Assembly (NCBI GenBank): GCA_012934845.2
Contig: WNNJ02002419.1
Coordinates: forward strand, 186,001 to 250,000
Source: Pomphorhynchus laevis
Lineage: Eukaryota; Acanthocephala; Palaeacanthocephala; Echinorhynchida; Pomphorhynchidae
Length of the DNA: 64,000 nucleotides
Direction of reading: 5' to 3'
The notes below the pieces were generated by a model. The model was not told where the DNA came from and made no database searches. It worked only from the letters and a program-made list of their open reading frames with translations. Shown here piece by piece: positions 1 through 10,333 of this stretch. A program made the position numbers and the translations under genes. Within the stretch, counting starts at the first letter, position 1. Each line of letters starts with the position of its first letter.

Positions 1-88
1 GGAAGGTATCCATACTGACTGTTTGAATGCTAGTAAAAGTTTAACATTTTTAAAACATATTGTGATGATGTTAAGATGATACAAATTG

Positions 89-606
89 AAATTTGATGGT
101 AAATGAATAAACTGGTTTACTTGCTAAAAATTGAAACTTGAAGACTTTTCCCTTTATATAGAAATATAAAAGTATTGAAATATATTTATTCTCGTTTTTT
201 ATATAATGAAAATAATGTACAAATTGAAAAATATGAATACAAAATATTGCTCGACAATTTTTATATTTCATTTTAAAGGAAATGATTATTTTAGTTTTTT
301 GTATAAAGTAAACTTTTTACTATATTTTAGTATATTTTTACTATATTTCAAGTATCGCTGAAATATTGCCTTAACATTGAGCTACAAAAATTGTTTTGTA
401 CCTCAAAATCACAGCAGCATTCTCTATAGTAGTGTATAAGCTGTATTTTGATTCCTTTAAATTAAAAAATGTGTTTAATATTAAATTATATGGATATTAT
501 AAAATATATAAATTATCGTTATATAAATAATCTGTGTGAAAGGCGAAAATACGTCAAGCTATATTATTTAGCAAGAAAACCAGTTTATTCATTAACCATC
601 AAATTT
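89..606. repeat. Inverted-repeat-bounded AT-rich segment, possible MITE
   Basis: Two 38-bp arms at 89-126 and 569-606 are reverse complements with two mismatches. They enclose about 440 bp of very AT-rich DNA with no convincing ORF. Weaker complementarity continues a further 20 bp inward. This architecture fits a small non-autonomous DNA transposon or a fold-back element. I could not see a clear target-site duplication outside the arms, and no transposase is present. A chance inverted repeat of this length and identity is unlikely even at this base composition. Confidence 0.5.
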
Positions 607-731
607 AAATTCTAATATCTGCACAGTGTGAAACAAACAATGTATTAACTAAAAATAGCGCCAATTTCGTATTTGAGTAAGAATAGAGATAAATTATCGT
701 ACAGAAGGTGTTCAGCTATTTAAAATATCTA

Positions 732-1247
732 ATGTATTTAATGCTTTGTTTATATTTGCAAGCAGACTTTTTGTATACATTTTATATTTCACACTCAGAT
801 AATGAATTAAAATCACTGTCCAACTACGAATTAGTTGACAATCCTGTATCTGAAAAACTGGTATCAAGCATAGATAATGAAATACCTAGATTCCTAGTCG
901 CCGAAAGCAATACACGATCCAAAAATCATTGGGCAGATAACACAAATCTCAACGATTTGGCAATAAGCTTGAGTAGCCAAAAAGCTGCTTCAGTTTATCT
1001 TAATAAATCAGAGATCGACGACGTCTTCAGAAGTGCGTACATCCTATTTAGACGTGAAAATAGATCAGATACAGTCACCGAATCCTTACTAAAAACTTTT
1101 ACAGCAAGTATTCAAAATCATGAAGTCATAAACACAGCTTTGCTATTTATCATATTTTGTGTTATTTTCATATATTTACTAGCTAGGTGCATATGCATTC
1201 GTAAATCAGTTATACATCAAATTGGGCGCTATCGCATTTTTAAGTGA
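732..1247 (+). CDS. Unassigned small protein, predicted signal/TM and C-terminal membrane segment
   Basis: I do not recognise this protein. The open frame extends from 708, but the first ATG is at 732, giving 171 residues and a TAA stop. The N-terminus (MYLMLCLYLQADFLYTFYI) is hydrophobic and could be a signal peptide or anchor. The middle is polar and Ser/Asn/Asp-rich. Near the C-terminus a hydrophobic stretch (TALLFIIFCVIFIYLLA) is followed by basic residues, so a type I or tail-anchored membrane protein is possible. The frame is clearly less AT-biased than the surrounding DNA. No splice partners or domain matches are evident. It may be a single-exon gene, one exon of a larger gene, or a fortuitous ORF. 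Confidence 0.35.
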   Translation: MYLMLCLYLQADFLYTFYISHSDNELKSLSNYELVDNPVSEKLVSSIDNEIPRFLVAESNTRSKNHWADNTNLNDLAISLSSQKAASVYLNKSEIDDVFRSAYILFRRENRSDTVTESLLKTFTASIQNHEVINTALLFIIFCVIFIYLLARCICIRKSVIHQIGRYRIFK

Positions 1248-1514
1248 TTTTTGTCAATTTTAAATAGATTAATTTTAATAGAAAAATTGATTACTTTAGA
1301 TTAATTAGCTTAATAACATATATAACTCAATATATAACTCAATAACATATATTCATAAGTTTTGTTTGCTTACAACAATACAACTAACATTTGTTAGTCA
1401 TTAACGTCAAAGTGTGATAACCTCAAATTATCATCAACTAATTAGAAACATTTATTAAAATGGTGTACTAATAAGAAAATTTTCTTATTCGAAGCACTTC
1501 CATATAAACAGAGT

Positions 1515-1813
1515 AAAGGAGTACCATGGGCTCTTCATTGGGACCCATGCTGGCAGACATCTATATGAGGCATTGGGAGTCAGACGTATATACTTTTATC
1601 CCTAACTTAACTAAATAGATAACATACGTGCATGATACATTTTGTATATTGTCATTTGATCCTGAAATATAAATTATCAAATTATTGAATAACAGAGATC
1701 AGGTCATACAATGGAGTGGGTTAAGAGAAAATACGGACGGTGATATATCATTTCTGGACGTGTTGATAATGAAAAGAAATGGTAGGTTTACAACGGATGT
1801 ATATAGTAAACAA
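1515..1813 (+). mobile_element. Penelope-like element RT fragment, copy 1 of a local duplication
   Basis: Frame-shifted translation gives the PLE reverse-transcriptase palm signature MGSSLGPMLADIYMRHWES, then a decayed active-site region ITYVHDTF (normally YVDD), then ISFLDVLI followed by NGRFTTDVYSK. Stops (for example TAG at 1616-1618) and frameshifts make it a pseudogene. About 210 bp of this block (from about 1604) is repeated at 2207-2413. The intervening 393 bp is an antisense CR1-type fragment. Confidence 0.7.
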
Positions 1814-2206
1814 AGGCGAGAAAGGAGGATGGAGTGGTCGACGATGTCGAAGGCGGAGGAGAGGTCGAGGGAGATGAGAACACTATATAGAGCCTTGTCA
1901 CGAAAAATGAGTAGGTCGTTGTAAACTTTCATGCAGGCGATTTCAGTGGAGTGATTAGAGCGGAAAGCGGATGGGAAATGAGTGTGCAGATTAGATAAAG
2001 AGAGATAAACGTTGTTCCGTATAAAGATAAGGCGCTCTAAGAGCTTAGAAAGAGTAGGGATTAGTGAAATGGGGCGATAGCTTAAAGAAAGGGAGGGGTC
2101 GAGCCATTGTTTCTTAAGGAGGGGACCAACGATTGCGGATTTCCAGTGTGATGGAAATATACGACTGCGGATTGACGAGTAAAACAAGGTGGTGAGTAAT
2201 AACTAA
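1814..2206 (-). mobile_element. CR1/L2-like reverse transcriptase fragment
   Basis: The minus-strand frame encodes non-LTR RT motifs: HWKSAIVGPLLKK, then SYRPISLIPTLSKLLERLI, then LISLDLSSAFDIVDHSILL (motif A region). The order and wording are those of CR1/L2/Jockey-type RTs. Only the fingers and early palm are present, and no APE endonuclease or YADD region is visible. It lies exactly between two near-identical copies of a PLE segment, so it was either inserted with a very long target duplication or captured by a local rearrangement. Confidence 0.7.
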
Positions 2207-2760
2207 ATTAGCTAAATAGATAACATACGTGCATGATGCATTTTGTATATTGCCATTTGATCCTGAAATATAAATTATCAAATTATTGAATAACAGAGAT
2301 CAGGCCTTACAATGGAGTGGGTTAAGAGAAAATACGGACGGTGATATATCATTTCTAGACGTGTTGATAAAGAAAATAAATGGTAGGTTTACAACGGATG
2401 TATATAGTAAACCAAATAAAATACCGTGGTGCCCAACCAAATGAAATACGCATGTACCTACTAACTACAAAATTATGGACGCTAAAGCGCTTTATGATCG
2501 AACTTTTAACATATTCTCGACACTAATTGTTGGTGATAGACAATTCCAGCGAATCTCGAAAATGTTGGAATCTAGTAATTTTCTTATTTGGGAATACGTC
2601 AAGTAATTCATTGTTGTCTTAGGAATAATTTTTTTTAAATATAAATTGGTTACGAACATACAAAGGGTTCCAGCAAATGGGCCCGTCAAACACATAAAAA
2701 ACATTGTGATATCCTCGGATACACATCGACGCGGCCTGACACAGAGCTAAACTGATCTCA
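2207..2760 (+). mobile_element. Penelope-like RT fragment, duplicated block plus thumb region
   Basis: The first about 207 bp repeat the 1604-1813 block with a few substitutions (the decayed YVHDAF active site, then ISFLDVLI). The sequence then continues past the duplication into the RT thumb: PNKIPWCPTK, a stop, THVPTNYKIMDAKALYDRTF, and an Ile/Leu-rich segment. That order is usual for Penelope-like RTs. Stops show it is dead. No GIY-YIG domain follows before the antisense REL element at about 2660-3390. Confidence 0.6.
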
Positions 2761-3390
2761 CTTTTCATACGGTTGATACACTGTGTTTAAGTGCAGTGCG
2801 CACTTTTTGCAGATTGTCTAGATGCGATCCTTTGTAGTACAGCCCGAGCGTTATCTCCAAGGCCGCCATTGCACGCGAGGATAAAGGGGATGGAGGAACC
2901 TCGTTCAAGCTGTTGCACTCTCTCCTCGTATTTAGCTCTTTTGCGAGATTCGTGATAGGTCATTGAACCGGAAACGTTCGATACATACGATTCAGCGAGG
3001 TAGTTATAAACATTGACGTCAAAAAACGTCCGCTCGAATCGGGTCTCGAACAAGCCTTCGCACATAATATCGAGTCGTGCGTCTCGTTGCCGGGTCGTTG
3101 TACTATTAGAAAATTTGTATTCTTCTTTTGGGAATTCTAGTAGCGGTTCAATGCCGACTCCGTGACAAACGGCCGTGAGATTCCTTGCAAGGATATCCCG
3201 TACAAAGTTGTGACGTATCATTTGAAACCCTCCCCGTTTGCATGACATACAATGAGACAGACTCAACGTGGCATCGCACATGCACCGTAGCGGCAAATGT
3301 TTTGGTTCCCATCCGTAACGGAGTGCAAGACTGTCATGAAAAACGCGAGGGGATAAATGGCGGTCTTCGCGGTTAGTAGGTTGAACATTC
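2650..3390 (-). mobile_element. REL-endonuclease non-LTR retrotransposon, 3' fragment
   Basis: The frame 3296-2787 encodes the C-terminal part of a REL (PD-(D/E)XK-like) endonuclease as in the R2/R4 group. It shows a Cys/His cluster CMCDATLSLSHCMSC, then RHNFVRDIL (the R/KHD motif), then RDARLDIMCEG and [12 protein letters not shown] (acidic catalytic motifs), then RKRAKYEERVQQLERGSSIP. It aligns along its length with the intact element at 24056-27058. Upstream codons to about 3390 are frameshifted. On the minus strand the 3' flank near 2660-2685 carries the motif GGGCCCATTTGCTGGAACC, shared with other copies here. It is 5'-truncated and the RT is missing. Confidence 0.8.
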
Positions 3391-5396
3391 AGCCATGTTG
3401 TTGTCTTAGGAATAAGACATGTTGACGCTCCATGTTGTCTTGGGAATAATAAGAGAATAATAAAAAGACAAGCGGAGGCACTTCCAAATTAAATAAGCTA
3501 ACTGAGTCTACGTATTTCATATTGCAAATTAAAAATAATGCAAATGACGAAAATAATTAAAACCTCTACATTTTGCTTTAGATTGTTATGATTTTTTAAT
3601 GTCCCACGTTAATATATTTGCCTGTTTTCAACTCACGAAGAACAAACACTTAAAAATGTGAGTTTAACAATCAACATCTATGAAGAAAGCTTTTATAACT
3701 CGAAAATTGATATGCATATAGCACTGGAATAAAATGTAATTTAAACATCGGCGAATAAAATCACTCGCCGTATCATAAAAAATGCGTATTTTCTCATTTA
3801 AATATTAGGTATATTCGTATAGGAAGAACTAATTAGTTTGGTATTTTGCTTTTTAAATGATTTATAGAGAGACTATAGAATATGTATGTATCGCGGAGAA
3901 CTCTCGATAATGTTCTTAGTCTTTAATGCGGAAATTTTTGGTTTAGACTGTAAAGTAGTATAGAAGACATTAATTGATAAACAGAAAATAATGTCAATAC
4001 ATACCGTCAATTTACTCCAAGTAGTTATTACGTTCTAACTTTCAAAATTTTCATATTTCCTAAACGTACATTCTAAACATAATTCTAAATAAAATCGGTT
4101 ATCCCCAAATTTTAATTCTTCCTTTCACTTTAATAAGCATTTTTAGAAAATGACATAAGCAAAGCAAATGCTTGCAGTATGTCAAAATTAAAAATTTCGA
4201 CCTTTTTTAACAAATGTAAAATTACATTTACAACTATAACATTTTTCTTGGTCGTCACTTTTTTCGACTATTTACACGTAAATAAATATTTTTTTAATAA
4301 TTGATTGGAACATCAACAAAAAGAAAGATTATTTAATGTTACTCAAATTTTTTAAACAAAGATCTATGTTCTTCAGGTTGCTAATCGTTGAACTGCGAAT
4401 GATTCCTGCACTTCAATATTTCAGTCGAGTCAACATGAAATGATAAAATAGTACAATAGGCTACACATTTTCTATAAAATACCCACATACAATAAAAGTC
4501 AGGAGTAACAGAAATTTTTTTATTGTATTCAACTCGTTCAACAAATCGATGGAAAATTACAACTTATAAATGCAATATAAGTAAATACACTGAACACGAT
4601 AAAATAAATCAAAATAAAATTAAAAATTAATGTATTTTTATACTTTTAGGTTTAATAAATAATACAATCATTTGCTATTGACATCAAAACATAATAATAA
4701 ATTGTATTAATAAAGATTATACCAAATATTGATAAAAGTCAATAGCTTTAATACAAAATTATTTAGGTTTAATACAAAATTAACTTAATGACCATACATT
4801 AGAGTTGATCGCTGTTTATATGTGAAGTACGATTCTTGTATTATTCTTTTAAACTTATTACTTTCAAAGAAAAGTGGGGTTGCTTTTATAAAATCAATTG
4901 TCTTATGAGACAGTGTAATTAACTAAAAAGTAAATAAATATATAAAGTAAATAAATATAATAGTTCGTTTAAATAAGAAATTCTATTTTATAAATTCTAT
5001 TATATTTTTAAATAAGATTTAAGTAATTCATCTTCGAAAATTGAAAATCTCAAATCGTAAGCGAGAATGGCTATTCTTCGAGAGCCACTATTCGGAACAG
5101 TTTTAAGAAATCGTGGCCGATTCCGCATGTTGCCAAAATAATTTCAAGTATAAAATGCACATATTTCAATTCGATTCATGTTCACCATATGTTAAAGTTT
5201 TTATGTTTGAATGGTCTGTGAAAATTGATTCACTATTAGGCGAATTAGTATATAAAAAGATAAATGATTAAATGTAATCATGTCGATGTGTCACTGCTCC
5301 ATTTAACCATATTTTTGTGTGCATACAAAATCCAAACTAATTGATTCTTAGTGATTGTGTTGTGAGTAAAATGTATTTGGTAAAATTGATAAAAAA
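3391..5396. other. AT-rich stretch without recognisable genes
   Basis: About 2 kb with no ORF I can support. The only recognisable piece is at about 3494-3515, where the terminal motif of the local Naiad-like family (agctaactgagtctacgtat) occurs alone. This suggests a relic of an element end. The rest is low-complexity AT-rich DNA. Confidence 0.5.
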
Positions 5397-6612
5397 TTAT
5401 TCACACGTAAATAAATATAAATAATATAAATTTGAAAGATAGTCGAGGATGTTGGTCCACATTATTGTTAATAGAAGAAAAGGCATCCGCCGACAGAACA
5501 TTGTTGTAAAAACCAATATTTCGGTTCCAAAATTAGAGCACTGATAGAGACTCAAAATGTATAGAGTGTTCAGTTGCAATTACGTAGTCAGCAACATGAG
5601 AATTAGCCGTTGTGCTAATTGCTGATCTATGTTCCCGTATTCTGACTTTTATGTCGCGACCAGTTTCACCAATGTAAACAGCATCACAATCCCGACATGC
5701 TAATTTGTAAATAAGCCCGACCAAGATAAAATTATTAAGTGCGATTGATGTTCTTTTAATATTAGTCATTGGTTTGTTGCATGGCATTATTCGGATAGGA
5801 AGATTAAGATCGCTAACTAATTTCTTGACTCTGTTGAAAAATATCTTAGTCGTTATTCCGTTTTCTGGTAACGTGAAAAAAAACTTAGCTGGGACCGAAC
5901 ATTTTCTCAATATTCTCTGGCTACGCAACTTTCTGTTAACTTTGTATACAGTATGCACTAGAAGACTACAGGGACAACCCAAACGCACAAAAGTGTCAGT
6001 TAAACGTCGAAGCTCGTCTTTTCTTATGGTAACGTTACTGAAAACATTGAAAGCCCTGAAACAAAACGAAGCGAAAATACCCAATTTAGTATGTTTAGCG
6101 TGACAACTATCCCAACGATTATAGAGATTAGTCTCAGTAGATTTCCTGTACACCGAGGTTAGAAATCTGGACTCTTACGACTTTACTAAAACGTCGAGAA
6201 ACGAGATGCAATTCTCATGTATGAAGTTCGCTGTGAACTTAATTCTATGGTGTTGCATATTCAAGTATTGTATGAACTTATGAGCTTCAGCCATTTCGCC
6301 TTTTAGCACAACAAAAATATCGTCTACATACTTGAGCCAAGTTAACGGTTGGTTGTGGTAGGCTGCTAAACTTCTCTCTTCTAGGTCACCCATAAAGACT
6401 TCAGCCAATGTGGGAGGCAATGGAGAACCCATGGCACACCCCCAAATCTGTTGATAGAAGTTCCCGTTAAAGCAAAAATCTGTCGCTACAGCTGCCTTCA
6501 AAATATCTTTAAAAGTATCAATATTATTGGGATCTGGCCATGGACTGGGAACGAACTTAGCTGCCTGTGTTATTGATTCCTCAATCGGAATATTTGTGAA
6601 GAGAGATACGTT
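5397..6612 (-). mobile_element. Penelope-like element, RT palm to C-terminal GIY-YIG nuclease (5'-truncated)
   Basis: Reading down from about 6612 the minus strand encodes NVSLFTNIPIEE, then CAMGSPLPPTLAEVFMGDLE, then TWLKYVDDIFVVLKG (intact YVDD), then CISFLDVLV. After a frameshift come the thumb (6153 downward) and a C-terminal nuclease, IYKLACRDCDAVYIGETGRD followed by VRIREH. This is a GIY-YIG domain in its canonical position after the RT, so the element belongs to the EN(+) Penelope/Neptune/Poseidon-type lineage and is distinct from the Naiad-like family elsewhere here. The 5' part is cut off at a junction with the REL fragment at 6613. Decay extends to about 5400. Confidence 0.85.
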
Positions 6613-9110
6613 CCATCCCCATAGGTCTCAACAGCTGCGGGGGTAAACATTTAACCATTTTCCTCCATGGTATGTCGCGATTTTCGGTCTTTAACGTGGA
6701 TTGCGTACTCTTTCGCGGCGTAAGTAGCCTCCGTGCTTGATTTATTCAAGTATGATGACTGCTGAGGGGTTCTAACAGCAAGCAGTGGCTTCGGGTAGGT
6801 CGCCGTGTAGAAGGATATCAGCTTGCCGTTCTCTTAAACCCCTTACAAGATTCAAAACTTTAATCGTCAGCATCTTTAAAGCATCGTATGCATTTAGATG
6901 GTATTTTCGATATTGAAATTCCCAGCCACATCTTTATCAAGATCCGAAATTCCGCGGGAGGCATGTTCAGCGAGTTAATGTTTGAGGGTGTAGCCTTCAA
7001 CCATGCGTTTGCGTGAGGATAACTTACAGCTAGGAGTCATGATTTGTCAAAAGAGGATGACGTTTCAATAAGACGAGAGTGCAGCACTTAATTAATTCTC
7101 GACCTTATCCAGATTGAGATAAGATTGCTGAGCGAGCACTGTTATCCATAACGAGTTCTTCCTGCGTGTGGCGGGTAAACGTCTCAAAAGTTTATGAATA
7201 TCCCGGGAAAGAAGAGAAATCCATACCCAAGGTGCTCGCAACATTGGCGATGCTGGCTACATACACAACAGGAGCATGGACTAGACAACTTCGCATTTCA
7301 AGTCCGCCCATTGCAAACCTTCCGCAATGGAAGGTTTGCTTGAACTTGTGAGCGTGAATCTAGTCTAATCCCTATCACTTCGTTAAGGACGTTGGTTACG
7401 GCTTTATCAAACTGTTTTAAAGCAGAGTGTATAGAAGACGGATCGATTGTTCACAAAAATGGTTAATACGAGGGGCCGAGCCGCAGTGTCGCTAAAGTAG
7501 GTAAACAATCTGCGGATCGGGAATTTCTGAAAGCAAGTCAAGATCCCTAATTAATCACGGCAGAATTATATATTCAACATGAGAAGCAGTGAATTCTGGA
7601 ATTCCGATTGGTGATCGAAGTAGAAAAAAATTCATGGTTTCGTTCAAGGCCATAGATTCAGAGAAATGCGATTATACAAATTGAATAGCTTCCGTTGTCC
7701 TATTATCTCAGTTTTCCGCTAATTGAGTTGCAAGTTAACACTACCAAATGTACTAGATAAGTGGGATAAGACTTTTATAATGGACCGTGCCGACCCACCG
7801 ATTAATCCATCGACCAAGTACCATTTATTAAACTCAATACCAGCAATTGGATTCTCTATGGTCAGTCGAATTGAAAGCGAGAACAAGGCGGGTCTAAGAG
7901 GGCCACCTTGTCGGACTCCGCACGCTGAATTTAAGGATTCCTGACCTATAATACGTAAATGCGACGGTCGTTCATAGCACCAACGTATCCTCGCTGAGCA
8001 CTCTGGAAATTGACAATCGACTGCTTAAATACTTACACCACGACTTAGTGAATTAATGGCATTGCGTATGTCAACCTTTATCCACACCCAATCTAGATTA
8101 TTAATTTGCTCGTGGTTTTTGAGTTTGGCCTCATGAATGATTAGTTCCATGCCGTTCAAAGTCGACACCCCGACCTGATGAGGGTTAAGAGTTGTTGAAA
8201 ATTCTTTTTGCAACCTCTGACATATACATTTTGAACACATACATTGCTTGTTTAGCGCGATCAGGTCGGCACCAGCAAGGAAATCGGATAACTCTCGAGG
8301 CGCTAGTCCCCCCATCAACTGATTTACAAGGTTCGTGAGACGCGATAGAAGGTTTTTATGATCAGCTGATATCATGTCCTGTAGATGTTCATGGCGCAAA
8401 CCCAAACATCCAGAAGATGTAGATTTGGGAAAAGAGAATATAGAAGCCAATACTGCCTCAGAATCTACTGATATTGGCAGGGACCTTGGTGGCATCTTAT
8501 TAATCATAGTACCAGTTATCGGATGCAGAATCTCTAGCTTATTTCTTACCAGCGGTGAAGAGGCGCAAATTCCATCAGATGTGAGTCTCCGCATCGCCTT
8601 ACTGAAGTTACCGATTCATGCGAGATCAATAACCTCTTTTTGCGAGTTAGATTTGCTTAAAATCTTTCCAGGTGATTTTGACTTGGGGATTCCGGACCTA
8701 GCATATGAACATGTCAACGAAAGCAAACTTCGAAGGTCACGCGATTCTATTAATGAAAAAATATCCGCGATGCATTTTTTATGTTTCTTTCCCGTCTTGT
8801 TTTGTATTCAACCCAGAAATAAAACAGAGTTTTGGAAAGCATAGTAGTGCAGTCCAGCTTATCACTGATTGTTGACACAATGCATCATTGATAAGCGAGG
8901 ACATTAGATGAGCAGCGCCCATGCAGTGACCATGGTATTCGTTTTATTGTTGATGCATTAAAATACCACACTTTGTTCAAAATATCAATGCTTTGATCAG
9001 AATACTTTAAAGCGTCGATATTTGGAGTAGTTATAAGGGATAATTTATTCCTCATGCTATCATTAACTGTCAAACTTAACGTGGTTCGCATCCAAAGCCA
9101 AAACATCGAC
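6613..9110 (-). mobile_element. Decayed REL-type non-LTR retrotransposon, second (YLDDG) family
   Basis: Minus-strand RT motifs run in order. The first is KSTSSGCLGLRHEHLQDM (8594-8025 frame). Next come NPHQVGVSTLNGMELIIHEA and VWIKVDIRNAINSLSRG (motif A), then after a frameshift GVRQGGPLRPALFSLSIRL and FNKWYLVDGLIGGS. In this family the last motif normally reads YLDDG, so an active-site Asp has become Val. Near 6613-6800 the C-terminus reads AAKEYAIHVKDRK followed by MFTPAAVETYGDG, typical of the endonuclease end. Frame changes and stops are frequent, so it is a pseudogene. It abuts the PLE at about 6612. Confidence 0.7.
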
Positions 9111-10333
9111 TACCATTGACTTTGTGCACTCGTAATTTTCCTTTCTTTGTCAAAGCATACGATCGTGAACAGGTCGTCACGTTCCAGAAATCATTGACAT
9201 ATTCGTTGATTGTGTGCTTAAGTTTAGTTTTAAATTCACGTTTGATTTCGTAGTAAGCTGGACGATTGTATGCTATTTATCTCAAACTGCTTTTCAGGTT
9301 CACCTGTAATTCTGCACTCTTGGTTTAAACGTTTTGAACGAACAATGATCTTCAAAGCACTAGTGCACTTGTACTAGATATTAAAGTTCTTACGAATAAT
9401 GGTCTTCTTGTGTGTTTAAGCTGTTAATTTTTGTGTTTGTAATCAGTTGATCGATACTTATAGCTTAGAGATGTTAACTCTAAAAATTCCGCGAGCGGAG
9501 CGATCAGTACTGGATTTCATTGTATTTTAATTATTTCACAAACTTTTTTTAGCTATGAATAAAATATTAGTATCGATTTCCACATTGATATATTTTTGAT
9601 AGTCGCTGGGATATTAAACTTATTAGTAACTTATCAAAAATTAAAATAGACACGGATTAATGACAATTAAGGTATAACTAAAAGATTTCTCGTTACGCTA
9701 TATATAATGTCGATTTCATTTCGTGTTCTGATAAGAAATTACAAAATTTAAATTTTGAAAATTAGAATTTTAGTATTTCTTTCAGATGAAGTGGTATTTT
9801 ATGTGCAATACTTAGTGCTATTTCGGTTTATTTATTTGTAATGGGTCTGCTTAATCTAACAGAGTAGTAAATACTGTCAGCCCGAAATTATATTGCAAAT
9901 ATCTTAGATAAGAAAAGAGAAATCCAAGATACTAGATTATGCACAAATATCCAAATAAACAAAAAATACCCACCTATCATTTTGCACATAATTAAATGAT
10001 TCGATCCTCTTATTCTTTCAAAAATACCACTATGCTGTGTTCTATAACGTGTTTCTTCGTTTTGTCTTTGATGTTTGGCAGGTTCAGACTACAAAAAACA
10101 ATGGAGAATAAATGATGCTACAAAAAGGAACTCTGTGTCGATAATAAACAAAGGCTTTAAACGGCACTTTAGCATAAGCTTTTTTCGTGCATGTTCTTCT
10201 GCATCGTGGGATAATAAAGGTTTGAAGACATCAGTTTGTCGATTGCTTTAGATCTGCAAATTAGCAGAAGAGAACAATATCCCGAGCATCTCGAGTATAT
10301 TTTACGTATTATTGCAATCGCACAGATAGTTAG
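9111..10333. promoter_or_regulatory. Upstream region of the collagen gene, no element identified
   Basis: About 1.2 kb of AT-rich DNA lies before the collagen start codon and must contain its 5' UTR and proximal promoter if transcription starts locally. I see no unambiguous TATA box, initiator or transcription-factor site that the sequence alone would support. No recognisable ORF is present. Confidence 0.3.
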
